A stretch of 64,000 bases of DNA from Abyssicoccus albus (GTDB taxonomy: Bacteria > Bacillota > Bacilli > Staphylococcales > Abyssicoccaceae): contig NZ_RKRK01000002.1 in assembly GCF_003815035.1 (NCBI RefSeq), forward strand, positions 807,956 to 871,955, read 5' to 3'. This document shows, piece after piece, positions 50,807 to 58,603 of this stretch. The translations under genes and the position numbers were made by a program. The notes under the pieces were generated by a model that was not told the DNA's origin, ran no database searches, and saw only the letters and a program-made list of their open reading frames with translations. Position 1 is the first letter of the stretch. Each line of letters opens with the position of its first letter.

Positions 50807-51127
50807 TCACTTATATTGTATGTTTATGAACTCGCCATAGGATTCTTGTATTGTAACAAGTGATACAATGATTGTCTGTAAAATCAGTTGTGACTTATCA
50901 TCATGAATGTCGAATGGCTTTATATCGATAAATCCTCGTTCTTCATCCATATCAAGTGTCGGTGTATCATCAGACAATTTCATGATGGCATTAATGCCAC
51001 CAATGACTACTGCTGAGGCTCCGGCACATACTAAGTCTTTACCGTATTCATCATAATCTGCATGACCATCCATTGTCAGCTGTGTGACTTCAGCATCATC
51101 ATTCATATGAATCATTACATTAATCAT
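50807..51127 (-). CDS. prp: Prp, cysteine protease that processes L27
   Basis: A 106-residue cysteine protease of the YsxB/Prp family that trims the N-terminal extension of L27. The catalytic pair is seen as His22 in [11 protein letters not shown] and Cys34 in [10 protein letters not shown]. It lies between rplU (2-bp gap) and rpmA, the position that defines the family, so enzyme and substrate are co-expressed. An essential gene in S. aureus. Confidence 0.95.
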   Translation of the reverse strand: MINVMIHMNDDAEVTQLTMDGHADYDEYGKDLVCAGASAVVIGGINAIMKLSDDTPTLDMDEERGFIDIKPFDIHDDKSQLILQTIIVSLVTIQESYGEFINIQYK

Positions 51128-51129
51128 AA

Positions 51130-51438
51130 CTATGCGTTAATCTTTTCAATCGTCACTTTAGTGAATGGTTGACGATGACCTTGTTTACGCTTGTAGTTTT
51201 TCTTAGCTTTGAATTTGATCACAGTAATCTTCTTACCGCGGCCATTCTCATCTACTTTAGCAGTAACAGTTGCTCCATCGACTAATGGCGCACCGACTTT
51301 AGTCGTTTCACCACCAACGAATAATACACGATCAAATGTGTACGTTTCTCCAACTTCAGCATCTAATTTCTCGATGAAAATCGTTTGACCTTCTTCAACT
51401 TTAACTTGCTTTCCGCCTGTTTCAATAATTGCAAACAT
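51130..51438 (-). CDS. rplU: Ribosomal protein L21 (bL21)
   Basis: A 102-residue large-subunit protein. It begins [20 protein letters not shown], carries [18 protein letters not shown] and ends in the 23S-binding [21 protein letters not shown] in parts, all typical. It is the first gene of rplU-prp-rpmA, preceded by a structured leader (51439-51534) that may bind L21 for autoregulation. A GGAGGTG ribosome site precedes the ATG. Confidence 0.97.
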   Translation of the reverse strand: MFAIIETGGKQVKVEEGQTIFIEKLDAEVGETYTFDRVLFVGGETTKVGAPLVDGATVTAKVDENGRGKKITVIKFKAKKNYKRKQGHRQPFTKVTIEKINA

Positions 51439-51534
51439 AGTTGCACCTCCTCATAATATAAGACTCGCCATGCAATGGTGGATTGCTCACTTATAACCAT
51501 TCACGAGCGGTTGATGCTTTCATTTGCATTCAAC
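51439..51534 (-). ncRNA. Probable L21 leader RNA
   Basis: A 96-nt 5' leader between the rplU promoter and start codon holds several short complementary stretches (for example GCAATGGTGGATTGC-like pairing around 51475-51490 and ATGCAAATGAAAGCAT near 51507-51531). Firmicute rplU operons carry a known ribosomal-protein leader at this place. The identity is taken from position and folding potential, not from a model match. Confidence 0.6.
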
Positions 51535-51540
51535 TTCAAT

Positions 51541-51570
51541 AGAATACCACATTGACAATGCACGTGTCAA
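51541..51570 (-). promoter_or_regulatory. Promoter of rplU-prp-rpmA
   Basis: Minus-strand -35 TTGACA (51565-51570, perfect) and -10 TATTCT (51541-51546) with an 18-bp spacer that contains a short dyad (TTGACA...TGTCAA). It overlaps the stop codon of mreD. The predicted start is near 51534. Confidence 0.7.
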
Positions 51571-52091
51571 TGCTCTTTATTAAATGAAATCCGTTTTACT
51601 ACATTAAGTAATTTAATAATCCACGGGAATAATATAACTAATAATAGTGCATTCAATATTAATGAAGGAATTGCTTTGAACCATAGAAATGTCATCAACG
51701 ATGTATGATGTAAATCGACAAGTCTAAACATGCTGTAAGTATAGACATCAAGTATGAAAGTTAAAAATAATATGATGATGAGCATCGTCTTAATATGTCG
51801 ATAAAACATTCTAAACATAAATGTCATAATAAATACCGTAAATACAAAAATAAAGGTATAAATTCCGTACACCGTTGAATAGTATAAATCATTAAATATC
51901 CCTGCTAGAAAAGCAATAATATAAGCAGTTTTGCTATCTTTATAAATCGCTACAACTAAAACATACATAAAGAGTAAGTGTGGAACGATATAAATGTCCA
52001 TACCGCCTATATGAAATGGATTGTAAAGACTCAATAAGCTATCAAAATAGAAACAACAAATCGCGATCAGAATGAGTAGTATATACTGCAT
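51567..52091 (-). CDS. mreD: MreD, cell-shape membrane protein
   Basis: A 174-residue protein with five or six membrane helices spread along the whole length, typical of MreD. The family signature is weak in sequence, but the pattern DIYIVPHLLFMYVLVVAIY and AFLAGIFNDLYYSTVYGIY (about residues 28-72) matches MreD proteins. It shares one base with mreC. Its role with MreC is in septal or side-wall peptidoglycan synthesis; cocci keep mreCD without mreB. Confidence 0.9.
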   Translation of the reverse strand: MQYILLILIAICCFYFDSLLSLYNPFHIGGMDIYIVPHLLFMYVLVVAIYKDSKTAYIIAFLAGIFNDLYYSTVYGIYTFIFVFTVFIMTFMFRMFYRHIKTMLIIILFLTFILDVYTYSMFRLVDLHHTSLMTFLWFKAIPSLILNALLLVILFPWIIKLLNVVKRISFNKEH

Positions 52092-52951
52092 TACTCATCA
52101 CTTCCCTGTTCAAGCGTCTTATCGTTTCGCATTGCAACGTATACATAGCTAATATCATCTAAATTTACACTTGGCTTCACATAGGCGATTTGACTCAAGC
52201 CAAATTGGTCATTTTCAATTTTTGTAATTTCCCCAATTAAGAGACCTTTCGGAAATTGACCACCAAGGCCAGACGTAACGACTTTAGTGCCTTTTTTCAG
52301 CTTTGTATTGTTATCCATATCTTCAACGACAATATGATTGTTTTTATCATCGTATGACTGCACAAGACCAAATACATCTTGACCTTTTTCTTGAGCGATG
52401 ACACTCAGTTTACTATCATTCAACGTCGATGTAATCATTTCCACAGTCGATGAATACTTATTCACTTTAGTGACCTTACCAATAAGACCACCTGTCGATA
52501 TAATGGCCATCCCTTCGTCTACCCCACTTGTTTCCCCTTTATTGATGACAAACGAGTTCATCCATTGATCAGGATTTCTGGCGATGACGGTTGCACTTAA
52601 TGGTTCATACTCATCAATCGATTCCGTTTTAAGCTGTTTTTTTAATGCACTATTTTCTTTTTTAAGTCGATGCAAATCACTTTGAACTTGCGGATAACCC
52701 GCAACCATTTCTTTTAACTTTTTGTTTTCCTCTAACGCTGTAAAAGCATCCGATAAATGATCGACAACCCCTGATATTTTTTCAGCTGGGTAATTGACTA
52801 CACGTTGACCAAGTGCTGCTGTATCCCCTAAAAATTGTTCAGGCAATGTCGCTTCATCTCGATTCGCTACCGTTAAACTAATCATTATGATTAATATAAT
52901 GACTGCAAATAAAATAAAAACTAATGAATTTTTCTCAAATTTGTTTTTCAC
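52091..52951 (-). CDS. mreC: MreC, cell-shape protein
   Basis: A 286-residue, single-span protein. The membrane helix lies at about residues 9-28, a coiled coil at about 68-108 (SDAFTALEENKKLKEMV, LHRLKKENSALKKQLK), and the beta-rich outer domain follows, with ATVIARNPDQWMNSFVINKG and VDEGMAIISTGGLIGKVTKV (in parts) and VVTSGLGGQFPKGLLIGEI. It is the first gene of mreC-mreD. It helps place cell-wall synthases in staphylococci. Confidence 0.94.
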   Translation of the reverse strand: MKNKFEKNSLVFILFAVIILIIMISLTVANRDEATLPEQFLGDTAALGQRVVNYPAEKISGVVDHLSDAFTALEENKKLKEMVAGYPQVQSDLHRLKKENSALKKQLKTESIDEYEPLSATVIARNPDQWMNSFVINKGETSGVDEGMAIISTGGLIGKVTKVNKYSSTVEMITSTLNDSKLSVIAQEKGQDVFGLVQSYDDKNNHIVVEDMDNNTKLKKGTKVVTSGLGGQFPKGLLIGEITKIENDQFGLSQIAYVKPSVNLDDISYVYVAMRNDKTLEQGSDE

Positions 52952-53019
52952 ACTTACACCTCATCTACCACTAAACTCAAATATTAGTTTATCATAACTT
53001 ATACAAAGCGTAAGCAAAT

Positions 53020-54759
53020 TTATTCGTTACGTTGACCTTGTAACTCATACATTTCTTTATAATAACCATCAAGATTCATTAATTCCTGATGTTTTCCACG
53101 TTCAACGATTTGACCTTTATTTAAGACAATAATTTCATCAGCATGTTGAATCGTCGACAATCGATGGGCAATCATAAATGTCGTACGTCCCTTACTCAGG
53201 ACACTCATCGCCTGTTGTATCATTTGTTCAGTCTCAGAATCAACGTGGCTCGTGGCTTCATCCAAAATTAGAATCTTAGGGTTAAAGGCAAGTGCTCTTG
53301 CAAATGAAATCAATTGACGCTCACCACTACTAAAGGTTGCACCTCGTTCTGTCACTTCGGTATGAATACCATCCGTTAACTGCTCGATAAATTGTCTTCC
53401 ACCGACTTCATATATTGCTTGAAGTGCATCTTGTTCCGAAATTGTTGGGTCATCTAATGTAATATTTGATAAAATCGTACCACTATATAGATATGGATCT
53501 TGTAATACGATCGCCATATGTTGACGTATTGACTGCTTACTGACATCTCTTGATTCATAATCGTCATAATAAATTTCACCGTCTGTCACGTCATAAAATC
53601 TAAACAATAAATTCATAATTGAACTTTTCCCAGAACCAGTATGACCAACAAGCGCAACTGTTTCTCCTGGCATCGCTTCAATATTAATGTCACGTAAAAC
53701 ATATTCATCAGGTTTGTAGCTAAATGAAACATCTTTAATATGAACATAACCTGATAATGCTAATGATTTATGAGGACGTTCAACTTCTTCTTCACTATCC
53801 ATCATTTCAAATACACGTTCACTCGACACCGCTGCTTGCTGCATCACTTGAAACTGGTTAATAATGTCGAATAGCGGGTTGAACAACCGTGTGACGTAAT
53901 CAACTAATACATACATCATTCCGACCGTAAATGCATTCGTCTCACTCAAAAAGTTAATTCCGAAAATATAAATCAATATTGCGAATATAATTGAGCGAAC
54001 ACTATCCATTAACGTATGTCCACTCATGCTATCCATGCGAATGATTTTCGTATAATTTTTTAAGTAAGATGCGTTCATTGCATCGTATTCTTGTTGGATC
54101 TTTTGTTCTTGGTTGAACGCTTGGATAATCGTCATACCATTAATCGATTCGTTTAACATGGCGTTCATCTCACTGTTTTTCTCACGTACTTCGTGATTGT
54201 ATTGATTCGTGATCTTACGATACAAATACATCCAGATAACAACCATTGGCACAATAATTAATACCATGACGCCTGCTTTCGGTGACAGGAAGAAGATTGC
54301 AACCGTAATCCCGGTAACCGTAAATGCTCCGGAGATAAATGCTGGAATGACGATGGTAAATAGCTCTAAAATCGTCTGTGTATCATTTGTTATCCTCGCA
54401 ACGACTTTTCCTGCAGGTAAATTATCAAAATACTGTATCGGAAGCTTTTGAACATGCTTAAACAAATCGATTCGCATACTTTTAATTGCATTAGAACCTG
54501 CCAGTTGAATAAAAATCATTTGGAAATAACTGAGCACTGCAAAGACAACCATAATCGTTAAATAAAGAAGCAATAATTTAAACACTGCATCCAATTGTAT
54601 GGATCCATCACTGTTCTTAATATGTTCATCAATGATATGCATTGCAACGAGTGGTCCAGTCAACTCTGTAATCACGGCGAAAATTAATAAGATAATTCCG
54701 ACGATAAAATACGTCTTATACTGTGTCATATAATGCATTAACCGGCGAAAATGTTTCAT
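53020..54759 (-). CDS. ABC exporter subunit with the catalytic ATP site (BmrD/TM288-like)
   Basis: A 579-residue half-transporter: six membrane helices (about 1-310) then the ATPase domain. Walker A is GHTGSGKSS (near residue 371), Walker B ILILDEATSHVD keeps the catalytic Glu, and the H-loop is MIAHRLST. The signature is SSGER rather than the canonical SGGQ. In heterodimeric exporters this combination belongs to the subunit that supplies the working Walker B and pairs with a partner carrying a degenerate one. Its ATG overlaps the stop of the partner gene by 4 bp, so the two are coupled. It likely exports drugs, lipids or peptides; the substrate is unknown. Confidence 0.9.
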   Translation of the reverse strand: MKHFRRLMHYMTQYKTYFIVGIILLIFAVITELTGPLVAMHIIDEHIKNSDGSIQLDAVFKLLLLYLTIMVVFAVLSYFQMIFIQLAGSNAIKSMRIDLFKHVQKLPIQYFDNLPAGKVVARITNDTQTILELFTIVIPAFISGAFTVTGITVAIFFLSPKAGVMVLIIVPMVVIWMYLYRKITNQYNHEVREKNSEMNAMLNESINGMTIIQAFNQEQKIQQEYDAMNASYLKNYTKIIRMDSMSGHTLMDSVRSIIFAILIYIFGINFLSETNAFTVGMMYVLVDYVTRLFNPLFDIINQFQVMQQAAVSSERVFEMMDSEEEVERPHKSLALSGYVHIKDVSFSYKPDEYVLRDINIEAMPGETVALVGHTGSGKSSIMNLLFRFYDVTDGEIYYDDYESRDVSKQSIRQHMAIVLQDPYLYSGTILSNITLDDPTISEQDALQAIYEVGGRQFIEQLTDGIHTEVTERGATFSSGERQLISFARALAFNPKILILDEATSHVDSETEQMIQQAMSVLSKGRTTFMIAHRLSTIQHADEIIVLNKGQIVERGKHQELMNLDGYYKEMYELQGQRNE

Positions 54760-56498
54760 GACATTTCACCTCCGTTTAAATCTTGAAGTTGCAATTGATC
54801 ATAATACCAACCTTTCAATTGACTCAGCTCAGCGTGTGTTCCTTTCTGAATAATACGGCCTTCTTCTAACACAACGATAATATCTGCATGACGCACCGCA
54901 CTGAGACGATGCGCTGAAATAATCGTTGTTTTACCTTGTCTTTCTGTCTGGATATTTCGAATAATCGCATGCTCTGTCTTTGCATCGACTGCAGATAATG
55001 AATCATCGAGTATGAGAATTTCTGGGTTTTTGATCATTGCACGTGCAATCGATATACGCTGTTTCTGTCCTCCAGAAATTGCAATCCCTTTCTCACCGAC
55101 TAATGTCTCTAATCCATTTGGTAAGTTTTCGATATCTTGAGTAAAGTGTGCTAGTCGAATGGCTTCGTCAATTTCTTCATCTGTAGCATCCTCTTTACCG
55201 AATAAAATATTCTCTTTAATCGTTCTAGAAAACAAGATATGTTCTTGTGGAACGTAACCGATTAAATTGCGGAGTTCAATTTTTGTCAATTGATCCAATT
55301 GATACCCACCAATTTGAATAATTCCTTCACCTGTTGGATACTCTTTTAAGATTTGCTTAATCAATGTCGTTTTACCCGAACCGGTTTTCCCGACAATTCC
55401 TAAAGTTTCACCACGATGTAAACGAATCGATATATCTTCTAAGTTATTTCGATCACTGGATGGATACTTGAACGTCACAGCATTGAACTCAACATTCGTA
55501 TCATCAGGTACGAGTTGTTCTAACGGATCATCAATGACTTCTTCGGCGTTCAATGTCTCTTCAACACGATCCAAACTCGCATTACCACGTTGCATCACAT
55601 TGAATAACATTCCAATCGCAAACATCGGCCAAATTAACATGTTCAAATAAACGTTGAACGTAACAATTTCTCCAATCGTCATCTCACCACTGTTCACCAA
55701 TACCGCACCGTACCCTAACGAAATAATAAAGCTAATCGCCATAATAATTATCGTCATCGGTTTAAACCATGCATCAAGTTTTTCAACCGCCATAAATTTA
55801 TTGACGACGTCATTTGTCATCGACTCAAACCGATCATTGACACGCTCTTCTTGAACGAATGCACGAGTCACACGAACGCCTTCAATCAATTCAAGCACCG
55901 AATCATTCATATCTCCAAATGATTTCTGACTGATCATATATTTCGCGTGAATTTTTTTACCTAGAATTTGTCCGAGATATGCAAGCAATGGCAATGGCAA
56001 TAACGCAAATAACGTTAATTTCCATGAAATCGTAAACGCCATCGCCATTACGATAATACCTAAGTATGTCACTGAATCAACAAGTGTTAACACACCGAAC
56101 CCAGCCGTCATGCGAATCGCTCTTAAATCGTTCGTCGCACGCGCCATTAAATCCCCCGTCCGATTACGTTCATAAAACGACGGACTCATCTTCAGAAACT
56201 TCGCCATCAACTTCCGCCTTAACAAACTCTCTAAAATTTGTGAACCACCGAATAAGTTATAACGCCATCCAAAGCTCATGACATATGTAATGATAATAAT
56301 CAAAGCAAATAATCCGATAATCTGAAACAAACGTTCATTCGTTAACGAACTCGCATCGATCAAGTCAATCGTATACCCAATCAATCTCGGTGGTATAATT
56401 TCTAAAACATTTACGATCAACAACATAGTAATCGCGATTAAATACCGCTTCCAATATTGTTTAAAGAACCACTCTAACTTCTTAAAAATCGACAGCAT
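54756..56498 (-). CDS. ABC exporter subunit with a degenerate ATP site (BmrC/TM287-like)
   Basis: A 580-residue half-transporter: six membrane helices (about residues 15-310), then the ATPase domain with Walker A GKTGSGKTT, canonical signature SGGQKQRIS and H-loop ISAHRLSA. The Walker B is ILILDDSLSAVD, with Asp where the catalytic Glu should be, so this subunit forms the non-hydrolysing site of a heterodimer with the next gene. The ATG at 56498 follows GGGGTGG; a GTG 9 bases earlier is less likely. It is first in the operon behind a leader with a terminator (56544-56792). Confidence 0.9.
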   Translation of the reverse strand: MLSIFKKLEWFFKQYWKRYLIAITMLLIVNVLEIIPPRLIGYTIDLIDASSLTNERLFQIIGLFALIIIITYVMSFGWRYNLFGGSQILESLLRRKLMAKFLKMSPSFYERNRTGDLMARATNDLRAIRMTAGFGVLTLVDSVTYLGIIVMAMAFTISWKLTLFALLPLPLLAYLGQILGKKIHAKYMISQKSFGDMNDSVLELIEGVRVTRAFVQEERVNDRFESMTNDVVNKFMAVEKLDAWFKPMTIIIMAISFIISLGYGAVLVNSGEMTIGEIVTFNVYLNMLIWPMFAIGMLFNVMQRGNASLDRVEETLNAEEVIDDPLEQLVPDDTNVEFNAVTFKYPSSDRNNLEDISIRLHRGETLGIVGKTGSGKTTLIKQILKEYPTGEGIIQIGGYQLDQLTKIELRNLIGYVPQEHILFSRTIKENILFGKEDATDEEIDEAIRLAHFTQDIENLPNGLETLVGEKGIAISGGQKQRISIARAMIKNPEILILDDSLSAVDAKTEHAIIRNIQTERQGKTTIISAHRLSAVRHADIIVVLEEGRIIQKGTHAELSQLKGWYYDQLQLQDLNGGEMS

Positions 56499-56543
56499 AA
56501 AAGCCACCCCTCTTTCATTCTCTTTATAGCCGTCTCACTCACA

Positions 56544-56580
56544 ATAAAAAAAGAGACTCATCATATAAAATGAGTCTCTT
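56544..56580 (-). terminator. Attenuator terminator in the ABC-exporter leader
   Basis: Perfect 11-bp stem AAGAGACTCAT / ATGAGTCTCTT with an 8-base loop, followed by seven T on the minus strand. It ends about 45 bp before the first exporter gene, with no obvious promoter after it, so transcripts starting near 56758 must read through it to express the exporter. Confidence 0.85.
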
Positions 56581-56595
56581 CCATTCATTGAATAT

Positions 56596-56652
56596 GAGGA
56601 TACACTCCTCTATGAATCAATGATTCTATTATAAAGGCGTGCATAATTATGC
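56596..56652 (-). promoter_or_regulatory. Hairpins between leader ORF and attenuator
   Basis: On the minus strand GAGGA-GTGTA-TCCTC (56596-56610) forms a hairpin, extended by ATA/TAT and TTGA/TCAA. Just before it AAGGC/GCCTT and the perfect palindrome GCATAATTATGC (56641-56652) form another. The GAGGAG arm can alternatively pair with CTCCTC inside the leader ORF. Confidence 0.55.
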
Positions 56653-56658
56653 CTTAAG

Positions 56659-56733
56659 TTAAATAGAATATTGTGAGGAGATTGAAGTATGAAAATTTAA
56701 GCAGTTGCACAATCTTTGAAATCTAACAACCAT
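56659..56733 (-). CDS. Putative 24-residue leader peptide of the ABC exporter
   Basis: A short reading frame with a strong ribosome site (AAAGGAGGAG) 7-8 bases before its ATG encodes MVVRFQRLCNCLNFH followed by TSISSQYSI and a TAA stop. It starts about 25 nt after the predicted transcript start and lies upstream of the attenuator. Inside it AATCTCCTC (56675-56683) is perfectly complementary to its own ribosome-site region GAGGAGATT (56737-56745) and partly to the later GAGGAG (56605-56610), so ribosome position should choose between structures. This resembles BmrB of Bacillus in layout; the peptide sequence itself I do not recognise. Confidence 0.65.
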   Translation of the reverse strand: MVVRFQRLCNCLNFHTSISSQYSI

Positions 56734-56764
56734 TCTAATCTCCTCCTTTCTAATATTTAATTTA

Positions 56765-56792
56765 AGAATACTATAATTTTTTGAAAAGTCAA
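56765..56792 (-). promoter_or_regulatory. Promoter of the leader and ABC-exporter operon
   Basis: -35 TTGACT (56787-56792) and -10 TATTCT (56765-56770) on the minus strand with a 16-bp spacer. The predicted start is near 56758, just before the leader ribosome site. Confidence 0.65.
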
Positions 56793-56812
56793 TATAGTTG
56801 ATATAATTAAAT

Positions 56813-56974
56813 TTAAAAATGACCATGTTCCTTTAAACTATAATACACACCATCTCCAATAATGAAGTGAAATTTAGATTCAGCATCTTTTTTTGAAATG
56901 TTGGCTAAACTCTCAATAGCAATCCAATAATTCAAAAGCTTATTTTCCTCGCTCTGCCATCTTGCCTGTGACAT
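56813..56974 (-). CDS. 53-residue ORF coupled to the methylase gene
   Basis: Its ATG overlaps the TAA of the preceding methylase gene (TAATG), so it is translated by coupling. It encodes MSQARWQSEENKLLNYW followed by IAIESLANISKKDAESKF and HFIIGDGVYYSLKEHGHF. The helix with YWIAIESLAN recalls the start of HEPN-type domains, but the similarity is by eye only. The short length suggests either a genuine small protein of the restriction-modification operon or the front end of a gene cut by rearrangement. It ends about 20 bp before the exporter promoter, with no visible terminator. Confidence 0.55.
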   Translation of the reverse strand: MSQARWQSEENKLLNYWIAIESLANISKKDAESKFHFIIGDGVYYSLKEHGHF

Positions 56975-58602
56975 TATTTCTTGGTTCGTTTATCTTTTAG
57001 TGACTTCCATATATCATTGCTAATATGCAAAATATCCTCATCAACATTAAAGTGTTTTATTAAGTTTTGATTTACCCATAAAACTATTGACTCCAAACTT
57101 TCATTTGAACGTAACTTATTGTCTAGCTCATCGAACAAGGTTGTTTCATATTTATTAAATGAGTAAAAGTCTATTTTTGGAAGAAATATATTTTTTAAAT
57201 CTCCTGGAAGGATTTCTAATGCACCACCGCCAAAAATACGCCCTTCTAATTCAAATGTCATTAATGCTAAGCTAGAATACAATGCAAAAATAACTAACTT
57301 TGAATTGACACCTTTTTTTATTTTTAAACGATGAAACGTATCAGTACTTGTCGCATCTAAATCATTTAGAATAATTTTTGGGCCTTCACCTATTCTTCTT
57401 AATAGAAATGCATCAGGATTCCATATAGATGGGACCTCATACCATCTATCCCTTAAACTTAATTTATACCCTATATGTTCCTTGGCCTTTACCATTTCTT
57501 CAATATAATTAATTGCCTTCCCTTTTAATTCTTTATTATTAAAGTCTAAAAGCCATACATTTTTGTTTGCTTTTTTATTCTCTTCAAAGTCTATCGAGTC
57601 ATAGGTGATACCCTTTACTTCTACACTTCTTCCTAATAAAGGTATTGCGTACTCTTCTAATTCATATTTTTTCAATATTGTATCATTAATAGCAAAAACC
57701 TTATTATTACCTGTCGTTATCCCAACTTCACCTTTGATGTAATCATTAAAATAAGATACTAAATTATCTTTTCTGAGATTCAGATAAAAAGTTTTGTGGT
57801 TATTATCAATAAAAACAGATGACCATTTATCTGTTTCATAGTAATAATTTTTTAGCTCATCTAATACAAATGGTTTCTCACGTATATTAAGCATTTTTAA
57901 TTTAGATATATCTGTTAAATTAACGATTTTTAATTTATGTTTTTGTTCCTCCTTCTTAATCTTTTTCTTTCCTACGATTAAAAGCACATCTTGTTGAATA
58001 TTATTGAAAACAGTTTTCTCAAAGTTTATTATTGTTAATTCAGATAATCTATCGTTAAATAATTTCCGCAATTCCTTTGCATAATTAACTTGTAATAAAT
58101 CTGTTGGTAATACAAATAGCATAACTCCATCTTCTTCTAACATTTCTATGGAAGCAACAGTAAAAGCAACCCATGCATTAATAAGTTTATTTGGTTTCAT
58201 ACCATTATTAGTTAATATTTCACTTTGATAATCTCTTTGTTCCTGAGAAAGATATTGATAGCGTATATATGGTGGATTTCCTACTACATAATTATATTTT
58301 TTCTCTTTATTCTTTTTATAGTACTCGTAAAAGTCTATGTTTATGACGTTAAATCTATCATCTTCTAAAATTAACTGTCTAGCTTTATTAGCTTCTTCTT
58401 TTATTAATTCTATCCCAACCATATTAAATGCTAATTCGCCCTCTTTAAAATCATTTATAAAGGCACCATCACCTATACTTGGCTCTAAGACAGTAAAGTT
58501 TTCCATACTATCCTCTTTAATATAATTGTATATAAATTTTGTTATTTCTGGAGGAGTATAATAACCACCACGTAATTTATCAGCAGATTGATTTATTTTC
58601 AT
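56974..58602 (-). CDS. N6-adenine DNA methyltransferase, M.Eco57I/TaqI type
   Basis: A 542-residue gamma-class adenine methylase. Motif I is VLEPSIGDGAFIN (about residues 38-50); motif IV is VVGNPPYIRY with NPPY at 109-112. The C-terminal half is a target-recognition region (about 280-540) containing RRIGEGPKIILNDLDATSTDT and GRIFGGGALEILPGDLKNI in parts. The size fits the stand-alone methylase of Eco57I-type systems (about 540 residues), which protects host sites on both strands. The ATG at 58602 lies one base after the stop of the nuclease-methylase gene, so they are coupled; no separate ribosome site is seen. Confidence 0.85.
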   Translation of the reverse strand: MKINQSADKLRGGYYTPPEITKFIYNYIKEDSMENFTVLEPSIGDGAFINDFKEGELAFNMVGIELIKEEANKARQLILEDDRFNVINIDFYEYYKKNKEKKYNYVVGNPPYIRYQYLSQEQRDYQSEILTNNGMKPNKLINAWVAFTVASIEMLEEDGVMLFVLPTDLLQVNYAKELRKLFNDRLSELTIINFEKTVFNNIQQDVLLIVGKKKIKKEEQKHKLKIVNLTDISKLKMLNIREKPFVLDELKNYYYETDKWSSVFIDNNHKTFYLNLRKDNLVSYFNDYIKGEVGITTGNNKVFAINDTILKKYELEEYAIPLLGRSVEVKGITYDSIDFEENKKANKNVWLLDFNNKELKGKAINYIEEMVKAKEHIGYKLSLRDRWYEVPSIWNPDAFLLRRIGEGPKIILNDLDATSTDTFHRLKIKKGVNSKLVIFALYSSLALMTFELEGRIFGGGALEILPGDLKNIFLPKIDFYSFNKYETTLFDELDNKLRSNESLESIVLWVNQNLIKHFNVDEDILHISNDIWKSLKDKRTKK

Positions 58603-58603
58603 T

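Noticed and set aside
56544-56792. T-box riboswitch upstream of the ABC exporter
   Set aside because: The T-box sequence (GGGTGGNACCGCG type) and a stem I specifier layout are missing; the leader ORF and its complementary elements explain the region better.
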